Part shown: one piece after another, positions 1 through 7,839 of the stretch
How positions within the stretch are numbered: position 1 is the first letter of the stretch
How the letters are laid out: the number at the start of each line of letters is the position of its first letter
Source: Pseudomonas sp. SJZ074
GTDB lineage: Bacteria > Pseudomonadota > Gammaproteobacteria > Pseudomonadales > Pseudomonadaceae
Direction of reading: 5' to 3'
NCBI RefSeq assembly: GCF_007828215.1
Contig: NZ_VIUE01000003.1
Location: 1-64,000 of the forward strand
Length of the DNA: 64,000 bases
Position numbers and translations under genes: made by a program
Notes under the pieces: generated by a model
Databases searched by the model: none
What the model was told of the DNA's origin: nothing
What the model saw: the letters and a program-made list of their open reading frames with translations, nothing else

Positions 1-92
1 GCGGTTATTTTCAGAAATTTTCAAAGTTTCGCTTCGGAAACCTCAACAACTTCAACCACTTGCGCTTTCGATCTCTCGTTAGCGGGAGGCGA

Positions 93-120
93 ATTTTACA
101 GCGTTAGTCGCTGCTGTCAA
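93..120 (-). promoter_or_regulatory. rRNA-type promoter, downstream copy, firing leftward
   Basis: On the minus strand a -35 TTGACA (115-120) and a -10 TAAAAT (93-98) are separated by 16 bases and followed by a GC-rich discriminator (TCGCCTCCC). This is the arrangement of stringently controlled rRNA promoters. The minus-strand sequence from here to the edge (…GAAAATTTCTGAAAATAACCGC in part) resembles the 16S leader of Pseudomonas rRNA operons, so the operon itself probably lies just off the left edge. Confidence 0.7.
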
Positions 121-295
121 CACCTCTTTTTTACCGCTTTCGACCGAGAAGATCGAACCGTCAAACCGAGCCAAACCACCTGCCCTGCCGACTTCTTCCG
201 GACTTCGATGAACTGAAGACCTGCGCTGCCAGAAAACATCTAACTCATTGAAACTCAAGGAGTTTTCCGTTTCGACTGCGCCGGAAGTGGGGCGA

Positions 296-323
296 ATTAT
301 AGAGACTCAGAATCTGCCGTCAA
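296..323 (-). promoter_or_regulatory. rRNA-type promoter, upstream copy, firing leftward
   Basis: Minus-strand -35 TTGACG (318-323), 16-base spacer, -10 TATAAT (296-301), then TCGCCCC. It lies about 200 bases upstream of the similar promoter at 93-120 and points the same way. Tandem promoters of this kind are normal for rRNA operons. Bases 1-365 contain no coding sequence that I can support. Confidence 0.65.
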
Positions 324-365
324 CACCTATTTTCATGTTTCTGTCATATCGGTCAAAAAACCCAT

Positions 366-406
366 AAACAAGAAGGCCGACGCTTGAGCGCCGGCCTTCT
401 TGTTTA
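366..406 (-). terminator. Rho-independent terminator of the bauA-mmsA unit
   Basis: An inverted repeat (AAGAAGGCCG… / …CGGCCTTCTT) with a short loop sits 5 bases past the mmsA stop codon. On the minus strand the stem is followed by a T-rich tract (TTGTTTATGGGTTTTTT). It separates this unit from the rRNA promoters. Confidence 0.85.
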
Positions 407-410
407 TCCA

Positions 411-1904
411 TTACAGACTGGGAAACGCGAACTGCGAAGCTTCATGGCTGGCGCGTTGTGGCCAGCGTTGGGTAATGGCCTTGCGACGGGTATAGAAACG
501 CACGCCATCCGGACCATAGGCATGCAGGTCGCCAAACAACGAACGCTTCCAACCGCCGAAGCTGTGATACGCCACAGGCACAGGCAGCGGTACGTTGACG
601 CCCACCATCCCCACTTCAATCTCATCGCAGAACAAGCGCGCCGCTTCGCCATCGCGGGTGAAGATGCAGGTGCCGTTGCCATATTCGTGATCGTTGATCA
701 GCTGCATGGCCTCTTCCAGGCTGTTGACCCGGACAATGCACAGCACCGGACCAAAGATTTCTTCTTTATAGATGCGCATCTCTGGCGTTACGCGATCGAA
801 CAGGCAACCACCCAGGAAGAAGCCGTCTTCGTGGCCTGTCACGCTCAGGCCGCGGCCGTCGACTACCAGCGAAGCACCGGCCGAAACGCCGTCCTCTATA
901 TAGCCGCTGACCTTGTCGCGATGCTGGCCGGTTACCAACGGCCCCATGTCCAGGCCACAGGAAGTACCGGCACCGATTTTCAGCGCCTGGATCTGCGGCA
1001 CCAGCTTGGCCACCAGCGCATCCGCCACCTGGTCGCCCACACAGACAGCCACCGAAATCGCCATACAACGTTCGCCGCACGAACCATAGGCCGCCCCCAT
1101 CAACGCATTGACTGCGTTGTCCAGGTCGGCATCCGGCATCAGCACCGCATGGTTCTTCGCCCCGCCCAATGCCTGGACGCGTTTGCCGCGACGAGTCCCC
1201 TCGGCGTAGATGTATTCGGCAATCGGCGTCGAGCCGACAAAACTCAACGCCTTCACTTCCGGCGCCTCGATCAGCGCATCCACGGCAACCTTGTCGCCAT
1301 GTACGACACTCAGTACGCCCTCAGGCAATCCGGCTTCCAGCAGCAATTGTGCAATCAGCAGTGTCGAGCTCGGGTCACGCTCGGATGGCTTGAGAATGAA
1401 GCAGTTACCGCAAACGATCGCCAGCGGATACATCCACAGTGGAACCATCGCCGGGAAGTTGAACGGGGTGATACCCGCCACGACGCCCAACGGCTGAAAA
1501 TCCGACCAGGCATCGATGTTCGGCCCTACGTTGCGGCTGTATTCGCCCTTCAGGACTTCTGGAGCCGCACAGGCGAACTCGACGTTCTCGATACCCCGCT
1601 TGAGCTCTCCGGCGGCATCTTCCAGGGTCTTGCCGTGTTCTTCGCTGATCATTTGCGCGATACGCGACTCGTTCTGTTCCAGCAATTGCTTGAAACGAAA
1701 CATTACCTGGGCGCGCTTGGCCGCCGGTGTCTTGCGCCAGGCCGGGAATGCTGCGGTGGCGGCATCAATGGCTTGTTGAACGGTCGCGCGATCGGCCAGC
1801 GACACCTTGTGGATAGCCTGGCCAGTGGATGGATTGAAAACGTCCGCTGTACGCGTGTTGTCGCTTATCAGCTCGCCATTGATCAGATGCGGGATGAGGC
1901 TCAT
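411..1904 (-). CDS. mmsA: CoA-acylating methylmalonate/malonate-semialdehyde dehydrogenase
   Basis: This 497-residue aldehyde dehydrogenase has the normal length of the CoA-acylating MmsA/IolA family. It has the substrate/cofactor stretch ITPFNFPAMVPLWMYP (145-160), the FVGSTPIAEYIY segment and the catalytic Cys280 in GSCGERCMAIS. MmsA enzymes turn methylmalonate or malonate semialdehyde into propionyl- or acetyl-CoA. It lies 73 bases downstream of a beta-alanine aminotransferase gene on the same strand. The likely job is therefore to finish beta-alanine breakdown (beta-alanine to malonate semialdehyde to acetyl-CoA), as BauC does in P. aeruginosa. GGAG lies 5 bases before the ATG. A strong terminator follows the stop. 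The family assignment is firm; use in beta-alanine rather than valine or inositol breakdown is inferred from context. Confidence 0.93.
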   Translation of the reverse strand: MSLIPHLINGELISDNTRTADVFNPSTGQAIHKVSLADRATVQQAIDAATAAFPAWRKTPAAKRAQVMFRFKQLLEQNESRIAQMISEEHGKTLEDAAGELKRGIENVEFACAAPEVLKGEYSRNVGPNIDAWSDFQPLGVVAGITPFNFPAMVPLWMYPLAIVCGNCFILKPSERDPSSTLLIAQLLLEAGLPEGVLSVVHGDKVAVDALIEAPEVKALSFVGSTPIAEYIYAEGTRRGKRVQALGGAKNHAVLMPDADLDNAVNALMGAAYGSCGERCMAISVAVCVGDQVADALVAKLVPQIQALKIGAGTSCGLDMGPLVTGQHRDKVSGYIEDGVSAGASLVVDGRGLSVTGHEDGFFLGGCLFDRVTPEMRIYKEEIFGPVLCIVRVNSLEEAMQLINDHEYGNGTCIFTRDGEAARLFCDEIEVGMVGVNVPLPVPVAYHSFGGWKRSLFGDLHAYGPDGVRFYTRRKAITQRWPQRASHEASQFAFPSL

Positions 1905-1977
1905 GGGGACTCCAGAATTTTTTTATCCACAGACGCCCGCGACCGGACGCCTGTCATTGAAGTTGATAGAGAAGACG

Positions 1978-3327
1978 TCAGTCGAGCTTGTTCAGCACTT
2001 CACCGACCGCGTCGAACAGGCGATCCAGATCCTGTGGCTTGCTGTTGAAGGTTGGCCCGAACTGCAAGGTGTCGCCACCGAAGCGCACATAGAATCCGGC
2101 CTTCCACAACGCCATGCCGGCCTCGAACGGACGCACGATCGCATCGCCGTCCCGCGGAGCGATCTGGATGGCGCCGGCCAGGCCGAAGTTGCGGATGTCG
2201 ATCACATTCTTCGCACCTTTGATCCCATGCAAGGCGTTCTCGAAATGTGGCGCGATTTCGGCCACGCTCTGCACCAGGTTTTCCTTCTGCAGCAGATCCA
2301 ACGCCGCCAGGCCCGCCGCACACGCCACCGGGTGCGCCGAATAGGTGTAGCCGTGGGGAAACTCCACCGCGTACTCAGGCGTCGGCTGGCTCATGAAGGT
2401 CTGGTAGATCTCACTGCTGGCAATGACCGCCCCCATGGGAATCGCACCGTTGGTGACTTGCTTGGCGATGCACATCAGATCAGGCGTCACACCGAAACTC
2501 TCTGCACCAAACATCGAACCGGTGCGACCGAAACCGGTGATTACTTCATCGAAGACCAGCAGGATATTGTGCTGGTCGCAGATCTGCCGCAGGCGCTTGA
2601 GGTAGCCCTCCGGCGGAACCAGCACACCGGCTGAGCCGGCCAACGGCTCGACGAAGACGGCCGCGATATTGGAAGCGTCGTGCAGCTCGATCAGCTTCAG
2701 CAGCTCATCGGCCAGGGCAATGCCGCCCTCTTTCGGCATACCACGAGAATAGGCATTGCTCGCCAACAAGGTGTGGGGCAGGTGATCGACGTCCGCCATC
2801 GCCTGGCCGAACAGTTTGCGGTTGCCACTGACACCGCCCAGGCTGGTACCCGCGATGTTCACGCCGTGGTAGCCGCGGGCACGGCCGATCATTTTGGTCT
2901 TGGTGGCCTGGCCCTTGAGACGCCAGTAGGCGCGAACCATCTTCACCGCCGTATCGGCGCACTCGGAACCGGAGTCAGTAAAGAACACATGATTGAGACT
3001 GCCCGGCGTCAGGCTGGTGATTTTTTCCGCCAGTTGGAACGACAGCGGATGACCATATTGGAATCCTGGAGAGTAATCGAGGGTACCCAATTGTTTGGCG
3101 ACCGCCTCCTGGATTTCCTTGCGGGTGTGCCCAGCGCCGCAGGTCCAAAGACCCGACAGCGAGTCATAGACCTTGCGCCCGTGTTCATCGATCAGCCAGC
3201 TGCCCTCGGCACCGACGATCAGCCGCGGGTCGCGCTGAAAATTACGGTTGGCGGTGTAAGGCATCCAGTGGGCATCGAGTTTGAGCTGACTGGCCAGAGA
3301 ACTGGTCGCGTGTTCGGGCATGTTCAT
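1978..3327 (-). CDS. bauA: Beta-alanine (omega-amino acid)--pyruvate transaminase
   Basis: Class-III PLP aminotransferase of 449 residues, the usual length for omega-amino acid:pyruvate transaminases. The N-terminal HWMPYTANRNF motif, the SGLWTCGAGH substrate-site segment, FDEVITGFGR (Asp binding the PLP ring nitrogen) and the Schiff-base Lys in CIAKQVTNG (about residue 289) are all present. The enzyme moves the amino group of beta-alanine to pyruvate, giving malonate semialdehyde and alanine. The ATG at 3327 is preferred because GCGAGG lies 8 bases upstream; an in-frame TTG two codons earlier and an ATG two codons later are less likely. It is co-oriented with mmsA and divergent from the LysR gene at 3450, which probably controls it. 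Confidence 0.92.
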   Translation of the reverse strand: MNMPEHATSSLASQLKLDAHWMPYTANRNFQRDPRLIVGAEGSWLIDEHGRKVYDSLSGLWTCGAGHTRKEIQEAVAKQLGTLDYSPGFQYGHPLSFQLAEKITSLTPGSLNHVFFTDSGSECADTAVKMVRAYWRLKGQATKTKMIGRARGYHGVNIAGTSLGGVSGNRKLFGQAMADVDHLPHTLLASNAYSRGMPKEGGIALADELLKLIELHDASNIAAVFVEPLAGSAGVLVPPEGYLKRLRQICDQHNILLVFDEVITGFGRTGSMFGAESFGVTPDLMCIAKQVTNGAIPMGAVIASSEIYQTFMSQPTPEYAVEFPHGYTYSAHPVACAAGLAALDLLQKENLVQSVAEIAPHFENALHGIKGAKNVIDIRNFGLAGAIQIAPRDGDAIVRPFEAGMALWKAGFYVRFGGDTLQFGPTFNSKPQDLDRLFDAVGEVLNKLD

Positions 3328-3414
3328 CGACAAAACCTCGCAAGATTTGAACGGTATCGGGGCAAAAGCCTGGTTGCGACTAAGTTGCCACGACGATAAA
3401 GTCGGTGAAATCCA

Positions 3415-3436
3415 ACTTTTCTAACCTTCAGAAAGT
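3415..3436. promoter_or_regulatory. Candidate LysR-type operator in the bauA/bauR gap
   Basis: An imperfect palindrome (ACTTTTCT aacctt CAGAAAGT with one bulged base) lies in the divergent intergenic region, 14 bases before the regulator start. LysR-type regulators usually bind dyads like this between their own gene and the divergent target. Assigned from position and symmetry only. Confidence 0.35.
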
Positions 3437-3449
3437 AGATTACTAAACT

Positions 3450-4370
3450 ATGAGCGTTCGCCGCCCCGATCCGCTGGCGCAGGTCAGCGACTTTGATATT
3501 CGTCTGCTGCGCATCTTCCGTAGCGTAGTGGAATGCGGGGGATTTTCCGCGGCGGAAACGGTGCTGGGTATCGGCCGTTCGGCCATCAGCCAACAGATGA
3601 GCGATCTTGAACAGCGCCTGGGCCTGCGTCTGTGTCAGCGTGGGCGTGCGGGATTCTCGCTGACCGAAGAAGGTCGCGAGGTCTATCAGTCGGCCCTGCA
3701 ACTACTAAGCGCCCTGGAAAGCTTTCGCACCGAGGTCAACGGACTGCATCAACACTTGCGCGGCGAACTGAACATCGGCCTGACCGACAACCTCGTTACC
3801 CTTCCCCACATGCGCATCACTCATGCCCTGGCCCAATTGAAGGAGCGCGGGCCCGATGTGCAAATCCAGATTCGCATGATCGCCCCCAACGAAGTCGAGC
3901 AAGGGGTTCTCGACGGGCGCCTGCACGTCGGTGTGGTCCCTCAGGCCAGCGCCCTTTCCGGGCTGGAATACCAGCCGCTCTACAGCGAACGTTCATTGTT
4001 GTATTGCGCAGTCGGGCATCCACTGTTTTATGTGGACGACCTGCAGCTCGATGAAGCCCGCCTCAACAGCCAGGATGCCATTGCCCCCACCTTTCGCCTG
4101 CCGGCCGACATCCAGGCCCACTACCAAGCGCTCAATTGCACCGCCAGCGCATCGGACCGCGAAGGCATGGCGTTCCTGATTCTCACCGGTCGCTATATCG
4201 GTTACCTGCCGGATCACTACGCCAACGTCTGGGTCCAGCAAGGCCGGTTACGAGCCTTGAAACCCTCGACGCGATTCTATGACCTGAGCCTGGCCTCGGT
4301 AACACGCAAGGGCCGCCGTCCTCATCTGGTGCTGGAGAGTTTTCTCGAGAGCCTGGCGGCAACCCGCTGA
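3450..4370 (+). CDS. bauR: LysR-family regulator of beta-alanine catabolism
   Basis: A 306-residue protein of standard LysR length. The N-terminal winged helix-turn-helix covers about residues 10-70 (FRSVVECGGFSAAETVLG…SAISQQMSDLE), and a periplasmic-binding-like effector domain follows from about 95 to 300 (GELNIGLTDNLV…). The gene is divergent from bauA with a 122-base gap, the classic layout for a LysR regulator and its target. By family and position it should sense beta-alanine or a related metabolite and activate bauA-mmsA. The DNA-binding family is certain; the name bauR rests on synteny with the P. aeruginosa bau locus. Confidence 0.85.
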   Translation: MSVRRPDPLAQVSDFDIRLLRIFRSVVECGGFSAAETVLGIGRSAISQQMSDLEQRLGLRLCQRGRAGFSLTEEGREVYQSALQLLSALESFRTEVNGLHQHLRGELNIGLTDNLVTLPHMRITHALAQLKERGPDVQIQIRMIAPNEVEQGVLDGRLHVGVVPQASALSGLEYQPLYSERSLLYCAVGHPLFYVDDLQLDEARLNSQDAIAPTFRLPADIQAHYQALNCTASASDREGMAFLILTGRYIGYLPDHYANVWVQQGRLRALKPSTRFYDLSLASVTRKGRRPHLVLESFLESLAATR

Positions 4371-4464
4371 CACGTTCGCCTTTTGTGGCAACAATACTTG
4401 TCGGATCGGTGCCGGTGCGCTATCAACGCATTTGCTTGCCCACAGACCCAGCCCGGAAACGCCC

Positions 4465-5115
4465 ATGACCTTTGAAGTCCCAGCCCACGGTGGCAAGACC
4501 ACCGGCCGCATTCGTCAGAAGAACGAAGAGACCATCCTCAAGGCTGCCGAAGATGAATTCGCCCGGCACGGATTCAAAGGCACCAGCATGAATACCATCG
4601 CGCTGAACGCCGGACTGCCCAAGGCGAACCTGCACTATTACTTCACCAACAAGCTCGGGCTATACGTGGCGGTGCTGAGCAACATCATCGAGCTGTGGGA
4701 CAGCACCTTCAATACCCTCACCGCCGAGGATGACCCGGCCGAGGCGTTGACCCGCTATATTCGCGCAAAGATGGAGTTTTCCCGTCGCCAACCCCAGGCG
4801 TCACGGATCTTCGCCATGGAAGTGATCAGCGGCGGCGAGTGCCTGACCGAATACTTCAACCAGGACTACCGCGCCTGGTTCAACGGCCGCGCGGCGGTGT
4901 TCCAGGCGTGGATCGACGCCGGCAAGATGGACCCGATCGACCCGGTGCATCTGATCTTCCTGTTATGGGGCAGCACCCAGCACTACGCCGATTTCGCCAC
5001 CCAGATCTGCCGCGTGACCGGCCGCAGCAAGCTGAGCAAGCAAGACATGACCGACGCCGGTGACAACCTTATCCGCATCATTCTCAAAGGCTGCGGCCTG
5101 ACACCCACCCTCTAA
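4465..5115 (+). CDS. TetR-family transcriptional regulator (RutR-like C-terminal domain)
   Basis: A 216-residue TetR protein. The N-terminal HTH is clear (ILKAAEDEFARHGFKGTSMNTIA…PKANLHYYFTNKLGLY, residues about 22-66). The C-terminal half (MEVISGGECL…HLIFLLWGSTQHYADFATQI) resembles the RutR-type ligand domain linked with pyrimidine or nucleobase degradation. Start at ATG 4465, with GGAA 7 bases upstream; a TTG eleven codons earlier in the same frame has no ribosome-binding site. It follows bauR by 94 bases on the same strand, and the YigZ gene starts 7 bases after its stop, so those two may be co-transcribed. The ligand is unknown. Confidence 0.85.
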   Translation: MTFEVPAHGGKTTGRIRQKNEETILKAAEDEFARHGFKGTSMNTIALNAGLPKANLHYYFTNKLGLYVAVLSNIIELWDSTFNTLTAEDDPAEALTRYIRAKMEFSRRQPQASRIFAMEVISGGECLTEYFNQDYRAWFNGRAAVFQAWIDAGKMDPIDPVHLIFLLWGSTQHYADFATQICRVTGRSKLSKQDMTDAGDNLIRIILKGCGLTPTL

Positions 5116-5122
5116 GACGCTC

Positions 5123-5710
5123 ATGCCCTTTACTCTCGTCGGCTTTTGCGAATACCGCGAAGAAATTCGCAAAAGCCGCTTCATCACCTTCGCAGCCCCC
5201 GTTACCAGCCCCGCCGATGCCCAAGCCTTTATCGAACAACACAGCGACCTGAACGCCACGCACAATTGCTGGGCCTGGAAGCTGGGCGATCAATATCGCA
5301 GCAACGACGATGGTGAACCAGGGGGCACCGCCGGGCGCCCGATCCTGGCGGCTATCGAAGCTCAGGCTTGTGATCAGGTCGTGGTGCTGGTGATCCGCTG
5401 GTATGGTGGGATTCAGTTGGGTACCGGTGGACTGGCCCGTGCCTATGGCGGTGGTGCGAACAAGTGCCTGCAAAATGCCGAAAAGCTTGAACTGATCAGC
5501 CGTGTGCCCCTGCACTGCACCTGCGGGTTCGCGGAACTGGCCCTGGTAAAACTGCGGGTGGCCGAATGCGGCGGCCTGATCCATACGGAAGGGTTTACCG
5601 CCAACGGCGTTGAACTGCAATTGGCGGTGGGGGAAGGCCAGATCGATACGCTGCAAAAGAAACTGGCCGATTTGAGCCGCGGACGGATTCTACTGGAGCG
5701 TTCAGCTTGA
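5123..5710 (+). CDS. YigZ/IMPACT family protein
   Basis: A 195-residue YigZ-family protein. The N-terminal IMPACT domain carries the family signature ATHNCWAWKLG…NDDGEPGGTAGRPIL…VVVLVIRWYGGIQLGTGGL (motifs spread over about residues 50-105), and a ferredoxin-like C-terminal part follows. The family has been linked to translation stress (eukaryotic IMPACT/GCN1 binding); the bacterial role is not settled. The gene begins 7 bases after the TetR stop and is probably translated from the same message. Confidence 0.88.
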   Translation: MPFTLVGFCEYREEIRKSRFITFAAPVTSPADAQAFIEQHSDLNATHNCWAWKLGDQYRSNDDGEPGGTAGRPILAAIEAQACDQVVVLVIRWYGGIQLGTGGLARAYGGGANKCLQNAEKLELISRVPLHCTCGFAELALVKLRVAECGGLIHTEGFTANGVELQLAVGEGQIDTLQKKLADLSRGRILLERSA

Positions 5711-6007
5711 TTTGCCCACATCTGCTGTGCGCCTGCTTGTGGATAACCTGAGCACATTCGCCTGTAACCCTTCTGTCATGCGGGTTTGCGAGGGTTGCTC
5801 ATTTTTTATCCAAATCTTTGTCCAAGCCTGAAATAAACTAGCAAAACAAACGCTTGCAGCGAGTTATCACCTTTAGACAAAAGCCGCCCGGTGCTTATGC
5901 CCAAGTTTCCAGTTTGCGCACAATAATTGTGGAGCAAGCTGTGGATAACCCGTTCATGGCTCACTCGACCCCAAGAAGAACATGGCTCCCAGGCGCTTGT
6001 TCACTTT
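5711..6007. other. Non-coding gap with two consensus DnaA-box 9-mers
   Basis: There is no supportable gene here. The gap is AT-richer than its surroundings. It contains two exact TGTGGATAA 9-mers (TTATCCACA on the minus strand) at 5738-5746 and 5940-5948, in the same orientation and 202 bases apart. No clear terminator was found for the YigZ gene or for the convergent membrane-protein gene. Confidence 0.5.
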
Positions 6008-6451
6008 TTAACCATTCGTTAACGAGTGATCATGCCTCCAATTTGAACTCGTGTTCTCGCCACGCACGGGTAACAGTTGGACAACACCCCACACTAATTC
6101 GAGGAACAGAAAAATCCACACCAGCGCGCTGGCGCCGTGCAGCAGCGCGTAAAACATCCAGGACGCAAACAGGAACCGCCCCGCCGCGTCATACCGTCCG
6201 TACAGCGGTCGCGGATCGCGAATCCGCAGCACCGACCATACGCAAACGATCGAGCCCAGCAGATTGGCCATCAACAGGTGCATAGGCGCAAACGGCGGCA
6301 GCGCGCCAGGCAGGTCGAGCATCTGGGTCATGCCCAGCAACCAGCCGTGCAGGGCGGCAAAGGTCCATGGCGTGGCAAATGCTGCGGTTACGATCAGGTC
6401 GTACCAGGCGCTACCGAGCACCACGCGACGATATTGCGGTGAAGTCCACAT
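6008..6451 (-). CDS. Small integral membrane protein of unknown function
   Basis: A 147-residue hydrophobic protein with about four transmembrane segments (VLGSAWYDLIVTAAFATPWTFAALHGWLL; LLMANLLGSIVCVWSVL; FLFASWMFYALLHGASALVWIFLF and its extension). No functional motif was recognised. ATG 6451 is chosen because GGAG lies 8 bases upstream; ATG 6457 is only 2 bases from that GGAG. The gene is divergent from a MerR-type regulator, and its upstream region has a MerR-like promoter with an over-long spacer. That regulator probably switches it on in response to an unknown signal. Confidence 0.72.
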   Translation of the reverse strand: MWTSPQYRRVVLGSAWYDLIVTAAFATPWTFAALHGWLLGMTQMLDLPGALPPFAPMHLLMANLLGSIVCVWSVLRIRDPRPLYGRYDAAGRFLFASWMFYALLHGASALVWIFLFLELVWGVVQLLPVRGENTSSNWRHDHSLTNG

Positions 6452-6483
6452 AGGCATTGCTCCATATAATCAAGGAGCGAAAA

Positions 6484-6514
6484 GCCTAAAGCCTGGGGTA
6501 TGCTCCAAGGTCAA
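6484..6514 (-). promoter_or_regulatory. MerR-type promoter of the 6008-6451 gene
   Basis: Minus-strand -35 TTGACC (6509-6514) and -10 TTAGGC/TAGGCT are separated by 19-20 bases instead of 17. The spacer holds an imperfect dyad (ACCTTGGAGC-AT-ACCCCAGGCT). Over-long spacers of this kind mark promoters that MerR-family activators untwist. The regulator gene lies divergently, 17 bases away. Confidence 0.55.
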
Positions 6515-6531
6515 GCTTTCTGGAGATTGCC

Positions 6532-6882
6532 ATGCGAATCGGTGAACTGGCCCAAGCCTGTGCCGTCAGCCGCGACACGCTGCGCTTCTACGAGCAGCTC
6601 GGGTTGATTGCGGCGGGACGCAGCGCCAATGGGTATCGCGACTACCCCGAAGACATGGTGCAACTGGTGCTCTATATCAAGACAGCCCAACGCCTGGGCT
6701 TTACCCTCGGTGAGATTGGCAGCAGCGTTGCCACCGTGCGGCAGGCCCCCGACCCGGACCTCGCCGTGGCTCATCTGCTGCAAAACAAACTGAACCTGAT
6801 CGAAACCCGCATGACCGAACTCGACGCGTTGCGTCATGAGCTGAAACAACGGCTCGGACAACGTTGTCCATTAAATCCGTGA
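6532..6882 (+). CDS. MerR-family transcriptional regulator
   Basis: A 116-residue MerR protein. The N-terminal winged helix (MRIGELAQACAVSRDTLRFYEQLGLI, two parts of residues 1-26, then GYRDYPEDMVQLVLYIKTAQRLGFTL) is followed by a coiled-coil dimer helix (about 80-108). The C-terminus has one cysteine (QRCPLNP) and no CueR/ZntR-type metal loop, so it may sense a non-metal signal. GGAG lies 6 bases before the ATG. It is divergent from the membrane-protein gene at 6008 and is followed after 24 bases by a short-chain dehydrogenase gene, giving two candidate targets. Confidence 0.85.
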   Translation: MRIGELAQACAVSRDTLRFYEQLGLIAAGRSANGYRDYPEDMVQLVLYIKTAQRLGFTLGEIGSSVATVRQAPDPDLAVAHLLQNKLNLIETRMTELDALRHELKQRLGQRCPLNP

Positions 6883-6906
6883 CCATTTCTTTCAAGGATG
6901 CCTTCC

Positions 6907-7593
6907 ATGAATTCGGCAAGAAACGCATTGATCATCGGCGCCTCCCGGGGCTTGGGCCTTGGCCTGGTGAAGACATTGCTGAGCGATGGCTGGAACGTGA
7001 TCGCCACCGTGCGCAACCTACAGAATGCAGAGGCGTTGAAGGCGCTGGGCCCGGTGCGGATCGAAAAACTCGACATGGACGACCAGCAAGCCGTGATCGC
7101 CTTGAGTCAACAGCTCAAGGACGAAACCTTCGACCTGCTGTTCGTCAACGCCGGCGTCAAAGGCCCCGATAACCAGGGTCCCAACGGCGCGACCCTGGCC
7201 GAGGTCGGCCAGTTGTTCTTCACCAACGCGGTGGCCCCGATCAACCTGGCCCAGCGTTTCGTCGGGCAGATCCGCGACGGCAGCGGCGTGCTGGCGTTCA
7301 TGAGCTCGGTGCTGGGCAGCGTGACCATGCCCGACGCCCCGGAACTGGCGCTGTACAAAGCAAGCAAAGCGGCCCTCAACTCCATGACCAACAGTTTCGT
7401 CAGCCAACTGGGCGATCAGGCATTGACCGTCCTGTCGCTGCACCCGGGTTGGGTGAAAACAGACATGGGCGGTGAGGGGGCAGACATCGACGTCGAAACC
7501 AGTACCCGTGGCCTGATCGATCAGGTCAACGCCTTTGCCGGCCGGGGTGGGCATCACTTCGTCAACTACAAGGGCGAGACGATTCCCTGGTAA
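6907..7593 (+). CDS. Short-chain dehydrogenase/reductase (C-factor-like)
   Basis: A 228-residue SDR. It shows the Rossmann motif GASRGLGLGL (about 9-18), NAG in FVNAGVKGP, the catalytic Ser in MSSVLGS and the YKASK catalytic pair (about residue 150). The C-terminus HPGWVKTDMGG…GLI is typical of C-factor-like SDRs. The likely activity is NAD(P)H-dependent reduction of an unknown carbonyl. ATG 6907 is preferred to ATG 6898 because AAGGA lies 8 bases ahead of it. It follows the MerR gene closely and may be regulated by it. Confidence 0.85.
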   Translation: MNSARNALIIGASRGLGLGLVKTLLSDGWNVIATVRNLQNAEALKALGPVRIEKLDMDDQQAVIALSQQLKDETFDLLFVNAGVKGPDNQGPNGATLAEVGQLFFTNAVAPINLAQRFVGQIRDGSGVLAFMSSVLGSVTMPDAPELALYKASKAALNSMTNSFVSQLGDQALTVLSLHPGWVKTDMGGEGADIDVETSTRGLIDQVNAFAGRGGHHFVNYKGETIPW

Positions 7594-7607
7594 AAACCGA
7601 ACCTTCC

Positions 7608-7699
7608 CTGTGGGAGCGGGCTTGCTCGCGAAGGCGGTGTTTCAGTCGACATTGATGGTGAATGTCATTCCGCTTTCGCGAGCAAGCCCGCTCCCACAG
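7608..7699. repeat. REP-type doublet (family A)
   Basis: Two inverted REP units, GTGGGAGCGGGCTTGCTCGC and its complement, flank about 45 bases of spacer and form a long imperfect hairpin. The same doublet recurs at 9214, 11598, 44937 and 45070. Such elements are mobilised in trans by RAYT transposases; none is encoded in this window. Confidence 0.9.
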
Positions 7700-7839
7700 C
7701 TGGTCGATGCTGGGCACTGGATATGTACACCGCGACCTGAGTAAACTCCGCACCTCGCCCCTTGCGGCGACCCTGGATCAGCAGACAGGGCATCACTGAG
7801 CTGGCTAACCTGAACCCACTTTCAGAGGAGCCGGCCACC

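Noticed and set aside
384..2048. Long plus-strand open frame of 554 codons
   Set aside because: It is antisense to mmsA, whose motifs and ribosome-binding site are clear. The translated product is Arg/His/Gln-rich without any domain, as expected for a shadow frame in GC-rich DNA.
7608..7699. Reading the GTGGGAGCGGGC doublets as terminators or small RNA genes
   Set aside because: The same sequence recurs in many gaps in both orientations, lacks a T tract, and matches the known Pseudomonas REP family.
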